Part shown: one piece after another, positions 1 to 7,814 of the stretch
How positions within the stretch are numbered: the first letter of the stretch is position 1
Layout: each line of letters begins with the position of its first letter
Assembly (NCBI GenBank): GCA_047615875.1
Contig: JBLHGU010000062.1
Coordinates: forward strand, 1 to 25,153
DNA: 25,153 nt
Direction: 5' to 3'
DNA from: JBLHGU01 sp047615875
GTDB lineage: Bacteria > Pseudomonadota > Gammaproteobacteria > Arenicellales > CAJQKF01
Position numbers and translations under genes: made by a program
Notes under the pieces: generated by a model
Told to the model about the DNA's origin: nothing
Databases searched by the model: none
Seen by the model: only the letters and a program-made list of their open reading frames with translations

Positions 1-384
1 ACTGAAGAACGTCTGCACTTAATAAATAGCTGCCATTAATTTGGTTCAATTCTACAAACTCTCCAACGACCGTTCAGAGTATTGAAGAGACAGAGTGAAA
101 AGTCAAACTATGGCCGCTATTGATGGCAAGTATAAGATCATGTCGAGTCTTAAAAATCACAACTCATCATTGACAATATTTGTCGTGAAAATGAAGGGTA
201 CCAACCACCCTACGGTAACTAAATGCTAGTAAATTATTAGGATAACTTTCAAAACCTAATAAGTTCGCACAATCATACATTAATGTATGATTTTTTAAGA
301 AAGTCCGAAGTCAAAATACCTAGCATTTTGTGAATTACCCCCCTTCCAAACTTCCCAAGAAGACTTACGGTACAATGCTGTGTT
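1..384. other. Left-edge region without a convincing gene
   Basis: I see no recognisable gene here. Frame 1 is open from the window edge to a TAA at 37-39 and could be the last dozen codons of a gene outside the window. An ATG at 110 opens a 39-codon ORF ending at 229 that has no good ribosome binding site. Its first residues loosely recall small conserved proteins that begin with an IDGKY-like segment, but this is too weak to call. The stretch ends with a clear terminator at 271-296 and then the promoter region of the NlpC/P60 gene. Confidence 0.5.
271..296 (+). terminator. Rho-independent terminator, plus strand
   Basis: A perfect 10-bp inverted repeat, AATCATACAT and ATGTATGATT, is separated by a two-base TA and runs into six T residues at 291-296. 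It would terminate rightward transcription from a gene left of the window or from the small ORF at 110-229, and it insulates the NlpC/P60 gene downstream. Confidence 0.75.
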
Positions 385-864
385 ATGAATTTTAATTTTC
401 GTTTAGCTGCCATCTTCAGCATGATTTTAGCCCTATTTTTATCCGGCTGCGCGAGTACAGGATTCACTCCCGGGGGCCAGGCCACCCAGTCCAGACAGAC
501 TGTCACTCCCAACCTGATGAGTCACTACCAGATCTGGTCCGGTACACCCTATCGCTGGGGTGGCGCCAACCGTAGTGGTGTGGATTGTTCTGCCTTCGTT
601 CAGCTTACCTATCGCAATGTTTACCGGCGGCATGTGCCCAGGCATACATCTGATCAGGCGAAGATTGGTAAGCGTGTGTCAAAGGGTCGTTTGAAATCCG
701 GTGACCTGGTTTTCTTTAAGACGGGCTGGTCGAATTATCATGTAGGAGTTTATGTGGGTCGTGGAGAGTTTATTCATGCGTCGGAGAGTAAGGGAGTAAC
801 TCGTTCTTCTTTGTATTCCAGTTACTGGGATAAGCACTACTGGAAAGCCCGGCGAGTAATCTAA
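385..864 (+). CDS. NlpC/P60 family cell-wall endopeptidase, lipoprotein
   Basis: This 159-residue protein is a probable peptidoglycan hydrolase of the NlpC/P60 (cysteine peptidase) family that cleaves peptide stems of murein. The N-terminus has a hydrophobic signal segment ending in the lipobox LSGC, so Cys22 should be lipidated and the protein anchored in the outer membrane, as in Spr/MepS and NlpC. The catalytic cysteine lies in VDCSAFVQ, the histidine in YHVGVYVG, and a further polar active-site residue is expected in the FIHAS segment. The length fits a single-domain enzyme with a short linker. A TACAAT box at 371-376 lies only eight bases before the ATG and there is no Shine-Dalgarno sequence, so the message may be nearly leaderless. 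A later ATG at 421 would destroy the signal peptide and is unlikely. Confidence 0.9.
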   Translation: MNFNFRLAAIFSMILALFLSGCASTGFTPGGQATQSRQTVTPNLMSHYQIWSGTPYRWGGANRSGVDCSAFVQLTYRNVYRRHVPRHTSDQAKIGKRVSKGRLKSGDLVFFKTGWSNYHVGVYVGRGEFIHASESKGVTRSSLYSSYWDKHYWKARRVI

Positions 865-870
865 GAGTTA

Positions 871-925
871 GTATCGTGATTGGTAGTTGATGCATTGGTG
901 TATCAACGGGATACTAGGTTTAGTT
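871..925 (+). terminator. Probable terminator after the NlpC/P60 gene
   Basis: Nested inverted repeats follow the stop codon. An outer AGTATC/GATACT pair encloses an inner 8-bp stem, TTGATGCA with TGTATCAA, which has one G-T pair. The structure leads into AGGTTTAGTTTTTGC. The T tract is interrupted, so this is a moderate call. Confidence 0.45.
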
Positions 926-971
926 TTTGCTTCACCAAGCAAAGTTTTTAATTTCACGATTGGAGTACATT

Positions 972-2338
972 GTGTCGGATACCATCAAATACACTCTGCC
1001 AGAGTGGGAGATTCCTAAATTCTGGTACAACCTGGCGGCGGATCTTCCCTCGCCATTAGATCCTGTTATACATCCTGGCACTGGACAGCCCATTGGCCCC
1101 GGTGACCTCGCGCCGCTGTTCCCCATGGAAGTGATCATGCAGGAGGTTAGCACCGAGCGGTATATAGAAATCCCTGATCCGGTGCGCGACATTCTGCGTC
1201 AATGGCGTCCCTCGCCACTGTATCGTGCGCGTCGGCTGGAAAGGCTCTGAATACACCTGCGCGAATTTATTATAAATACGAGGGTGTTAGCCCAGCAGGA
1301 AGCCACAAGCCGAATACGGCGGTGGCACAGGCTTTCTATTGTCAGCAAGAAGGCGTGAAAAAAATCGCTACAGAAACGGGTGCCGGTCAATGGGGCTCTT
1401 CATTGGCTTTTGCCGGTGCATTGTTCGGTCTTGAAATTGAAGTGTTCATGGTGAGAATTAGCTACGACCAAAAACCCTATCGACGTGCCTTTATGGAAAC
1501 CATGGGCGCTACCTGTGTCGCCAGCCCGAGTAACATTACCGAGATTGGTAAAAAGATTCTGGCAGATGATCCTGACAGCACCGGCAGCCTTGGCATTGCT
1601 ATTAGTGAAGCGGTAGAGCGCGCTGCCAGCCGTGATGACACCAAATACTCACTGGGCAGTGTGCTTAACCACGTGTTGTTACATCAAACAGTGATTGGGC
1701 AGGAAGCTATGAAGCAACTGGAGCTGGCGGATGATCATGCTGATATCATTATCGGTTGTGCAGGCGGTGGGAGTAATTTTGCCGGGTTAGCCTTTCCGTT
1801 TATTGGCGATGCTTTGCGCAACGGTAAGGAAATTGAAGTGATTGCCGCAGAGCCCGCTTCTTGTCCGACCATGACTAAAGGTGAATTAACCTACGATTTT
1901 GGTGACACCGGTAATCTCACGCCACTGGTACGCATGTATACCCTTGGTTCATCTTTCGTGCCACCTGGTATTCATGCAGGCGGCTTGCGCTATCATGGTA
2001 TGGCGCCGATGGTGTCAAAGGTGGTAGAGCTAGGCCTTGCTAGCCCTGTGGCCTACAAACAAAATGAGTGTTTTGAAGCAGGTGTTCTGTTCGCTCAAAA
2101 TGAAGGCATCGTGCCGGCACCAGAGTCTACCCATGCGGTAAAGGCTATGATGGATCAGGCCATTAAATGCCGTGAAGAAAATGTCTCACGTAGTATTGTA
2201 TTTAATCTAAGCGGTCACGGCTTCTTCGATATGCAGGCCTATGCAGATTACAACGCTAATTTATTGCAGGATCATGAACATGATTCCGCGAGCATTGCAA
2301 CGGCTTTAGGCAAGCTACCAAAGGTTTCTTTAGGTTAA
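972..2338 (+). pseudogene. trpB2: TrpB2-type tryptophan synthase beta chain, broken by a one-base frameshift
   Basis: This encodes a PLP-dependent TrpB-like enzyme of the TrpB2 subfamily, which makes tryptophan from indole and serine. The first part (972-1250) has the family opening KYTLPEWEIPKFWYN and GDLAPLFP and then hits TGA at 1248. The rest continues in another frame from 1241 with the PLP-lysine motif GSHKPNTA, the catalytic glutamate in ETGAGQWG and the phosphate loop CAGGGSNF. Adding one A to the AAA run at 1240-1242 restores one 455-residue protein, the usual TrpB2 length, reading RLEKALNTPA across the join. The GTG start at 972 is chosen because GGAG lies six bases upstream and the first residues match the family. 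No slippery heptamer is present, so this is either a sequencing error in an A run or a recent mutation. No trpA is nearby. Confidence 0.85.
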
Positions 2339-2370
2339 CAACTTCACATAGCTCGTTCAGGAATGCCGTA

Positions 2371-2712
2371 ATGCAAAATCAGAATTTCTATACTCTGTTA
2401 ACAGAACGGCAACGCCTGCTCAAAAACAGCGAAGGCGCTGTTCAGCACGACGATGTAACGCTGGATCAAACCCGGCTTGGCCGCCTGTCTCGCATGGATG
2501 CCTTACAAACTCATGAGATAAATCTGGATGCGGAACGTCGTCGCATTCAGGAACTAAAGCTTATCGAAGTTGCTCTGGGCAAACTACAAGAAGATGAATA
2601 CGGCTATTGCGAGGAGTGTGATAACGCTATTCCTATTGGTCGCCTGGAGATTGATCCGTCCTGCCGTTTTTGCGTTCAATGTGCCAGTGAAATGGAACTA
2701 AAGAACAAGTGA
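2371..2712 (+). CDS. TraR/DksA family zinc-finger protein
   Basis: This 113-residue protein belongs to the DksA/TraR C4-type zinc-finger family, whose members insert into the RNA polymerase secondary channel and modulate transcription, often with ppGpp. The C-terminal finger is intact: CEEC, 17 residues, then CVQC (about residues 83-107), with the YGYCEEC and IPIGRLE segments typical of the family. The N-terminal half is a predicted helical hairpin rich in Arg, Glu and Gln. It is shorter than DksA (about 150 residues), and I do not see the acidic DxxDxA tip of true DksA, so it is probably a DksA-like paralogue rather than DksA itself. It starts 32 bases after the TrpB2 stop and may share its transcript. 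AGGA lies upstream of the ATG. Confidence 0.85.
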   Translation: MQNQNFYTLLTERQRLLKNSEGAVQHDDVTLDQTRLGRLSRMDALQTHEINLDAERRRIQELKLIEVALGKLQEDEYGYCEECDNAIPIGRLEIDPSCRFCVQCASEMELKNK

Positions 2713-2737
2713 TCTTGTAATAGAACTTTCATTAGCT

Positions 2738-3187
2738 CTATCGAAAAATCATGCAAGTTGAGCTGCCTTCTGCCACCAGCTTGCCTTGCTGATTTTTAAC
2801 GACGCCGTTGGCTACCGCCAGTCTTTTGGAAATATTCACAATACGTCCCTCCATAATCATGGTTTCGTTCAGCGGTGGAGGACGTAGCATCTTAAGCTCA
2901 AGCCCGATAGTGGTATAGCTAATTCCAGCTTCCAGCATCGAGTGTACCGTACAACCGGTTACTGAATCTAACAATGTGGCGGCAAATCCACCGTGTACAC
3001 CACCGATAGTGTTGGTATGACTTACATCGGCTACGGCACTCATCACCACGAACCCCTCAGCAACGCTGACGAACTGCATTGGGATGACTTTCGCCATGGG
3101 CGGCATGGGTAGCTCCCCTCGTAGTACCATTTCCAGATATTCAAGCCCACCTAAATGTTCTGGTTTGTAAATTTGTGCTTCAGTCAT
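2738..3187 (-). CDS. PaaI-like hotdog-fold thioesterase
   Basis: This 149-residue protein is of the PaaI/4HBT hotdog thioesterase family and is expected to hydrolyse acyl-CoA or aryl-CoA thioesters in the cytoplasm. The signature is the segment GGVHGGFAATLLDSVTG (about residues 83-99), where the HGG turn and following helix form the active site. The length is normal for a single hotdog domain. It is the last gene of a leftward run. Its ATG lies inside the upstream hydrolase and the two genes overlap by eight bases, which implies translational coupling. AGGA sits eleven bases before the ATG. The substrate cannot be read from the sequence; the dehalogenase-like and methyltransferase neighbours suggest catabolism or detoxification of small organic acids. 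Confidence 0.85.
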   Translation of the reverse strand: MTEAQIYKPEHLGGLEYLEMVLRGELPMPPMAKVIPMQFVSVAEGFVVMSAVADVSHTNTIGGVHGGFAATLLDSVTGCTVHSMLEAGISYTTIGLELKMLRPPPLNETMIMEGRIVNISKRLAVANGVVKNQQGKLVAEGSSTCMIFR

Positions 3188-4067
3188 TAATGAGAAAATC
3201 CTGCAATAGTTGAGTTACATCGGCTGGCTGCTCTTCTGGCAAATAGTGCCCACAGTCCAGTGTTTGTCCACGAACATCGGTGGCATAAGTTCGCCACACA
3301 TCGAGGACATCATAATTTCGATGCACGAATCCACGCGCGCCCCATAACACCAGTAGTGGGCAGGAGATGAGCTGATCACGACTGGCTCGATCATGTTCCA
3401 GGTCGATACCTGCCGCCGCGCGGTAGTCTTCACAAGTGGCGTGAATCGTTTCCGCCTTACTAAAGCAGCGGATATACTCGGCCATAGCCCTATTGTCAAA
3501 ATCTGCGTTTTCGGCGCTCCAGCTGCCCATCTTCTTACGCAAATAATATTCGGCATTCGCACCGATCATAGCTTCTGGCAGGCCGTCAGGCTGAATTAAA
3601 AAGAACCAGTGATAGTAGCCCGTGGCAAAGGCTTGATCTGTTGTATCGAACATATGTAGTGTCGGCACAATATCCATCACACAGGCTTTATCTATTCGAT
3701 CTGGGTAATCCAGTAACAACCTGTGGGTAACCCGAGCACCTCGATCATGACCTGCAACTGAAAAGTTCTGGAAGCCCAGTTGTTGCATGACCTCAAGCAT
3801 GTCTCGAGCCATGGCCCGTTTACTATAGGGCTCATGGTCCAAAGTCGTCTGTGGCTTGCTGCTATCGCCATAGCCACGCAGGTCCGGACACACAACGGTA
3901 AAATTCTGCGCCAACTGCGCGGCAACTTTATGCCACATAGCGTGAGTTTGCGGATAACCATGCAATAACAGTAACGCTGGTCCAGAACCCGCCTGGCGAA
4001 CAAATATTTCTGCGCCACTGGTTGTGATCAGCTGGCTCTTGAAAGTTGGGTTAAAAAGGTCTGACAT
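3180..4067 (-). CDS. Alpha/beta hydrolase, haloacetate dehalogenase / epoxide hydrolase-like
   Basis: This is a 295-residue alpha/beta hydrolase of the subgroup that includes fluoroacetate/haloacetate dehalogenases and soluble epoxide hydrolases. Visible landmarks are the oxyanion segment LLLHGYPQTHAMWH, the DLRGYGDSSKP turn, the nucleophile elbow AGHDRGARV, where the nucleophile is aspartate and not serine, the cap segment IHATCEDYRAAAG, and the catalytic histidine in CGHYLPEEQP. An Asp nucleophile fits C-halogen or epoxide hydrolysis; true dehalogenase activity is inference. ATG 4067 is preferred. A TTG at 4100 would add eleven residues, and the GGGAG before 4067 is rather far away (12 bases). 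It lies 36 bases after the methyltransferase gene and overlaps the thioesterase start. Confidence 0.85.
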   Translation of the reverse strand: MSDLFNPTFKSQLITTSGAEIFVRQAGSGPALLLLHGYPQTHAMWHKVAAQLAQNFTVVCPDLRGYGDSSKPQTTLDHEPYSKRAMARDMLEVMQQLGFQNFSVAGHDRGARVTHRLLLDYPDRIDKACVMDIVPTLHMFDTTDQAFATGYYHWFFLIQPDGLPEAMIGANAEYYLRKKMGSWSAENADFDNRAMAEYIRCFSKAETIHATCEDYRAAAGIDLEHDRASRDQLISCPLLVLWGARGFVHRNYDVLDVWRTYATDVRGQTLDCGHYLPEEQPADVTQLLQDFLIND

Positions 4068-4103
4068 AGCTTGAGATAACTCCCGGTAATGGGTATGCAA
4101 AAA

Positions 4104-4733
4104 TTAGGCCGTGTGCCGCAACACCAGCAATCGAGCGTCGATACCCTGGCCGGTTAGATAATCAATTGGTTCGACACTTTCTATATTAATTTCAGGATGA
4201 TCTTGTTTAAAACGTTGCAGTTGCCCCACCCAGTCTTTTTCTTGCCATGCTTTACCATTAATTGTAACAATGGCAGGGCCACCCTTCTTGTTGCAATTAA
4301 TTACATTCATCAAGTGTTCTGCAGATGACGGACTAAAGCCGAACACACCGACACTGATACTGACGTCATATTTACCGATGCTATCAAGAGGCGTTGTAAT
4401 GTCATGCTGCTGTAGGGAATTATAAATTTTGCATTCGTCTGCTTTGGCTAACATTTCTGTTGAAAAATCATTGCCATCAATATGACTATATCCCGCTTCT
4501 GCCAGATGACGAGCGACCAGGCCGGTCCCACAGCCTATGTCCAGAATAGTTGACTGTTTGTCTGGAATCAGATCCATCAGTTTTTTGCTGGCTACCTGAG
4601 GCCCCACATAGCCGAGGTCATTTATCAGATCGTGATCGTAAGTGCTGGCCCAATCATCAAATAACTGGCGTTTGTTTTCTGGGTTTGAGTAGACCTTCTG
4701 TAATTTTGGGTCAAGAGGTTTTTGCATGTTCAT
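4104..4733 (-). CDS. Class I SAM-dependent methyltransferase
   Basis: This 209-residue methyltransferase has a Rossmann core with motif I ILDIGCGTGLVARHL (about residues 64-78), which binds S-adenosylmethionine, followed by an acidic motif II region at HIDGNDFS. The N-terminal segment with YSNPENKRQLFDDWASTYD resembles the Methyltransf_25/WBSCR27 (METTL27)-like group, which acts on unknown small molecules. No substrate-specific domain is present. The start codon directly abuts the stop codon of the upstream hydrolase (4734), so the two are almost certainly cotranscribed and perhaps coupled. A second ATG two codons later (4727) is an equally possible start. The substrate is unknown. Confidence 0.85.
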   Translation of the reverse strand: MNMQKPLDPKLQKVYSNPENKRQLFDDWASTYDHDLINDLGYVGPQVASKKLMDLIPDKQSTILDIGCGTGLVARHLAEAGYSHIDGNDFSTEMLAKADECKIYNSLQQHDITTPLDSIGKYDVSISVGVFGFSPSSAEHLMNVINCNKKGGPAIVTINGKAWQEKDWVGQLQRFKQDHPEINIESVEPIDYLTGQGIDARLLVLRHTA

Positions 4734-5516
4734 TTAGTTCTCTTTAAAACCAGTAAGGTGTTCTTTCAATAGATTAAAGTATTGGCCATTTTCTTCGATA
4801 CGATTGTGACCAGCATTAGGCAAAATTTCTACCACAAGGTTGTTGGCAGGCAAGTTAGCTATTAAACGATCACTACTTTGTCGCGGCACGATTCGGTCTT
4901 CCTCAGCAACTATTACTAGCACAGAACAATCTATATTTTTAGCATCTATCCAGGACTCATACTTATCCCGTAGAAGCCATTTGATTGGATAAAAACTAAA
5001 TCTTTGCTGGGCCAGTTTTAGAATGCTATCGAAAGGTGTGACCAAAATACAATTTCGAATAGTGCGTCTGGCAGCTACATGCAAAGCCATAGAACTGCCA
5101 ATGCTACGGCCGATTAAATCGATATTCTGATGCTTTTTTGCAACCCGGTCGAACAGAGTTAAAGCATCTTCCTTTAGCCCTAACTCTGTTGGAAAACCAC
5201 TGCTACCAGCATAACCTCGATAGTTAAGCAGATAGACAGCCTTATTGGGAAACAGCTGCTTGTACTCCAGGGCGGTCTCTGCGACTTGTTCCGCATTACC
5301 GCCAAAATAGATAATCGCCTGGTCGCCCTGCGGGTTTGCAACCCAGACTTTTATCTCGACATCTTTACTGCGAAAATACTCAAAATGAATCTCGTCTACA
5401 TGTACTGACTCTGTAGGAAAGTAGAGAAAGTGACTCTGACGCAGATAGAGAAACAATCCAAAAATCAGATATAACAATAGCGTTATCGCTGAAAACCACA
5501 GGATGTTGGAATACAT
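4734..5516 (-). CDS. Membrane-anchored alpha/beta hydrolase, BEM46/ABHD17-like
   Basis: This 260-residue serine hydrolase has an N-terminal transmembrane anchor (about residues 4-26) followed by HFLYFPTESV, typical of bacterial proteins related to BEM46/ABHD13/ABHD17. The core shows YFGGNAEQ in place of the usual HGNA oxyanion loop, LLNYRGYAGSSG, the nucleophile elbow IGRSIGSSMA with Ser in GRSIG, the acid in VIVAEEDRIVP and the histidine in NAGHNRIEE. The catalytic domain probably faces the periplasm if the anchor is an uncleaved signal. ATG 5516 is used rather than the TTG two codons earlier. It sits between the DM13 gene (43-base gap) and the methyltransferase (touching). The physiological ester or amide substrate is unknown. 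Confidence 0.85.
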   Translation of the reverse strand: MYSNILWFSAITLLLYLIFGLFLYLRQSHFLYFPTESVHVDEIHFEYFRSKDVEIKVWVANPQGDQAIIYFGGNAEQVAETALEYKQLFPNKAVYLLNYRGYAGSSGFPTELGLKEDALTLFDRVAKKHQNIDLIGRSIGSSMALHVAARRTIRNCILVTPFDSILKLAQQRFSFYPIKWLLRDKYESWIDAKNIDCSVLVIVAEEDRIVPRQSSDRLIANLPANNLVVEILPNAGHNRIEENGQYFNLLKEHLTGFKEN

Positions 5517-5559
5517 ACGCAATGAATGCCAGACCGGAGAGGAAAAGGCGGAGTTGTTA

Positions 5560-6039
5560 TTACAAGGCTAGTTTGGCTGGTGAAATCAAAACGTTGAATT
5601 GTTCGCACCAGATAACAACATGGGGGTAGTCCTTAATCTCTACACCCTGGGGAATAGAATAATTCTGACTGCCTTGAAATGACTTAAGTCGACCCAAATC
5701 GACAAACATGGTGTTGTGCACCGCTGTTTTTGTGCCGACTTCGGTTTCTGACACTAAATAGACGTGATATTTTGGACCGGGGCCAACCTTAAAGTCTGCT
5801 TCAAGATGGAGCAGGTCGCTATAAACCGTCACCTTACCGGAGCCATAGTGAACAGGATCATCTGGATTGGCATGAATAAACTGACCGGTGGCCAGCACCT
5901 TCCTACTATCAACATTTGTCACGGTTTCATTAACTAGTGGCGGCGGAAACAAATAAGGAAAAATGAAAATACCGGCTGCGACACCAGCTATGCTACCAAA
6001 CACCAGGCCAAATAATAGACCAGAAAAAAAACGCTTCAT
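5560..6039 (-). CDS. DM13 domain protein with N-terminal membrane anchor
   Basis: This 159-residue protein starts with an Arg/Lys pair and one hydrophobic helix (about residues 5-29), then a DM13 domain. The domain is recognised by GQFIHANPDDPVHYGSGKV near its start, the strand KYHVYLVSE, LGRLKSFQGSQNYSIP, and the end VVIWCEQFNVLISPAKL with the single conserved cysteine. DM13 domains are proposed to be extracytoplasmic redox or electron-transfer modules with a cysteine near the C-terminus; the function is not established in bacteria. The anchor suggests it faces the periplasm. ATG 6039 has GAGGA nine bases upstream, better than the TTG at 6045. It lies between the glutamine synthetase-like gene and the anchored hydrolase, probably in one operon. 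Confidence 0.85.
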   Translation of the reverse strand: MKRFFSGLLFGLVFGSIAGVAAGIFIFPYLFPPPLVNETVTNVDSRKVLATGQFIHANPDDPVHYGSGKVTVYSDLLHLEADFKVGPGPKYHVYLVSETEVGTKTAVHNTMFVDLGRLKSFQGSQNYSIPQGVEIKDYPHVVIWCEQFNVLISPAKLAL

Positions 6040-6076
6040 TAACAATTTTCCTCGTCAGTTAAATCTATACATGTGT

Positions 6077-7432
6077 TTACAAATACCATTGGTGCTCGCG
6101 GGCGAAAATTGTTTCGAGAAAACTATCTAGTTCAGCCTGCTTTACATCAGCATACATGCCCGGGTAAGAATCACCAAGATACTGAGGAAGCACTTTAGAC
6201 TCACGTAAACACGCCAGGGCATCCCACAGGGTATTTGGCAGGGAAGCGTCCGCTTCTGCCCCAACATTTCCTCGCGCCTTTGGAGTCGCTTTAAGCTTAT
6301 TGGTTAACCCATGGTGAATTCCAGACAGTACGGCTGCAATTACCAGATAGGGGTTAGCATCGGCTCCCGAAACGCGATGCTCGATGCGACGATTATCTGC
6401 GTCGCTAATGGGCAATCTAAATGCCATCGAGCGATTATTCTCACCCCAGTCTTTTGTTATCGGTACAAATTCATCAGGCTTATATCGTCGATATACATTC
6501 AAGTTCGGAGCGAAAATCGCCATAGACTCGGCCATTGTCTGTTGTAACCCGGCGATAGCCTGTTGCAGTATTGAATCGCCGTCAGCGCTTTTGGGTGAAA
6601 AAACATTATCACCATTTTTATCCAATAAGCTCACATGAATGTGCATACCACTACCTGACTGATCGGCAAATGGCTTGGACATAAATGTCGCATCCATTGA
6701 ATGCTTTCGCGTCATTCCTACTATAGCTCGACGCAGCATGACGGCATGGTCTGCAGCCTGTAGTGCATCAGTTTGATGCTGTAGATTTATTTCAAACTGA
6801 CCAGCCCCGTATTCACTAAGCATCGTTGTCGCCGGGATTTTCTGAATTTCACAACAACTGTTAATAGCATCGAAAAGCTCGGCGAACTCATCCAGCTTCT
6901 CAAGACTCAGGACCCTGCCTTGAGTTTCGGGCAGGCCCGTTAGCGGTGAGCTGGCGGGCATTGCTGTGCCATCTTCCAGGCGTTGTTGTCGTAGTAAGTA
7001 GCACTCCAGTTCAACTGCCACTACTGGCGTAAGTTGTAACTCCTGAAAACGCTGTAGTACCTGACGCAATACATGCCTTGGCTCATGCCATAGTGGCTGT
7101 TGATTTTCCCCGCTGATGAACTGGCACAACACTTGTGCATATTTATCATCGCGCCAGGGCACCGGCACCAGGGTATCTTCGATGGGTACTATATAAGCAT
7201 CTGGATCACCGTCCGAAAACCCATAACCCATGGGATCAGCTGAGCTGCCCAGGGCATCCACCAGTTGCATGGCAGCACACAGTGGGCTGCCCGATGAATA
7301 CAGTGACTTAATCTGGCATCGGGGTAGCCGTTTGCCGATCGCTCGACCACAAACGTCTGCGACATAGGCATCGAGCCAGGATGTCTGCGGATAATTGTGT
7401 AAATGTTTTTGATATTCGGCAATGTCGCTCAT
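6077..7432 (-). CDS. Glutamine synthetase family, gamma-glutamylpolyamine synthetase-like (PuuA)
   Basis: This 451-residue enzyme has the glutamine synthetase catalytic fold and resembles PuuA, which ligates glutamate to putrescine or another amine using ATP at the start of the gamma-glutamylation route for polyamine use. Visible motifs are the metal-binding glutamates in VELECYLL and SEYGAGQFEINL, FMSKPFADQSGSGMHIHVS with the conserved His region, NVYRRYKPDEFVP, and ENRxxAFRLP-like WGENNRSMAFRLP followed by RRIEHRVSGADANPYL. It lacks the adenylylation-loop signature of GlnA. The start at 7432 is supported by AAAAGGA eleven bases upstream and by SDIAEYQKHL-type openings in relatives. It is the first gene of the leftward run to 2738. 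The amine acceptor cannot be inferred; other puu genes are not in the window. Confidence 0.85.
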   Translation of the reverse strand: MSDIAEYQKHLHNYPQTSWLDAYVADVCGRAIGKRLPRCQIKSLYSSGSPLCAAMQLVDALGSSADPMGYGFSDGDPDAYIVPIEDTLVPVPWRDDKYAQVLCQFISGENQQPLWHEPRHVLRQVLQRFQELQLTPVVAVELECYLLRQQRLEDGTAMPASSPLTGLPETQGRVLSLEKLDEFAELFDAINSCCEIQKIPATTMLSEYGAGQFEINLQHQTDALQAADHAVMLRRAIVGMTRKHSMDATFMSKPFADQSGSGMHIHVSLLDKNGDNVFSPKSADGDSILQQAIAGLQQTMAESMAIFAPNLNVYRRYKPDEFVPITKDWGENNRSMAFRLPISDADNRRIEHRVSGADANPYLVIAAVLSGIHHGLTNKLKATPKARGNVGAEADASLPNTLWDALACLRESKVLPQYLGDSYPGMYADVKQAELDSFLETIFAREHQWYL

Positions 7433-7565
7433 AAAGCCGTTTTTCCTTTTTATAAAAGTCTGTTCGGGAAACCATTTATTTGATAGGCAAGCATACAATT
7501 CCGCAGGTCTACTCGCTATCGTGATATGAGCAAATTCAGAAAATAATTTTTAGCTTCAGACAAGA

Positions 7566-7602
7566 AAAAACCCCGTGGATCGTAAAGACCCACGAGGTTT
7601 TT
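7566..7602 (-). terminator. Intrinsic terminator of the riboswitch unit
   Basis: The sequence forms a 13-position stem: the 7566-7578 arm has five A then CCCCGTGG, and the 7590-7602 arm has CCACGAGG then five T. The loop is eleven bases. Read on the minus strand, the one irregular pair becomes a G-U wobble and the stem is followed by TTTTTT, so termination of leftward transcription is favoured. It separates the riboswitch/small-ORF unit from the glutamine synthetase-like gene at 7432. Confidence 0.75.
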
Positions 7603-7619
7603 ATTTTCTGAACATCCTG

Positions 7620-7751
7620 TTAGAAAGTATTGTATGAGGGACATTTTATATTTAGTAGCCCCTTCTCTTCGCCTGTACCCCACTCGACCATAACAGTCGA
7701 GCCACGCTCCGTAACAATTCTGTCACGACCACGCTTAGTGGCATTTCGCAA
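7620..7751 (-). CDS. Possible 43-residue protein downstream of the riboswitch
   Basis: This is a short unrecognised ORF. It starts at TTG 7751 just after the riboswitch terminator T tract and ends at TAA 7620. The product would be basic in its first half (ATKRGRDRIVTERG) and includes VMVEWGTGEEKG and a single Cys near the end. The residue composition looks protein-like, and the frame is open upstream as far as a TGA at 7800-7802, with no ATG in that extension. Against coding, the start is TTG with only GGTGG nearly touching it, and the same DNA contains good hairpins (GTGGC/GCCAC and CTCGAC/GTCGAG). It could therefore be a structured RNA instead. I do not recognise a family. Confidence 0.35.
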   Translation of the reverse strand: MRNATKRGRDRIVTERGSTVMVEWGTGEEKGLLNIKCPSYNTF

Positions 7752-7763
7752 GCCACCGGGTAC

Positions 7764-7792
7764 AAAAAAACCGGTGCTACGAAAGCCCGGTT
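7764..7792 (-). terminator. Riboswitch expression-platform terminator
   Basis: Read on the minus strand, AACCGG-GC, a seven-base loop, GC, one bulged A and CCGGTT lead directly into seven T residues. This is a textbook intrinsic terminator lying 23 bases beyond the end of the predicted c-di-GMP aptamer. That position suggests ligand-dependent premature termination or readthrough. The first arm, ACCGGG (7786-7791), can alternatively pair perfectly with CCCGGT downstream (7755-7760). Confidence 0.65.
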
Positions 7793-7814
7793 GATACAGT
7801 CAGATGTCAGTAAT

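Noticed and set aside
110..229. 39-codon ORF with an IDGKY opening at the left edge
   Set aside because: No good ribosome binding site, low length and only a vague resemblance to small conserved proteins; noted in the region description instead.
1236..1250. Programmed -1 frameshifting in trpB2
   Set aside because: There is no X XXY YYZ slippery heptamer, no obvious stimulatory structure, and TrpB2 is not known to use frameshifting; an indel is simpler.
3215..3562. 115-codon minus-strand ORF inside the dehalogenase-like gene
   Set aside because: Out-of-frame shadow of the hydrolase gene, with no domain features.
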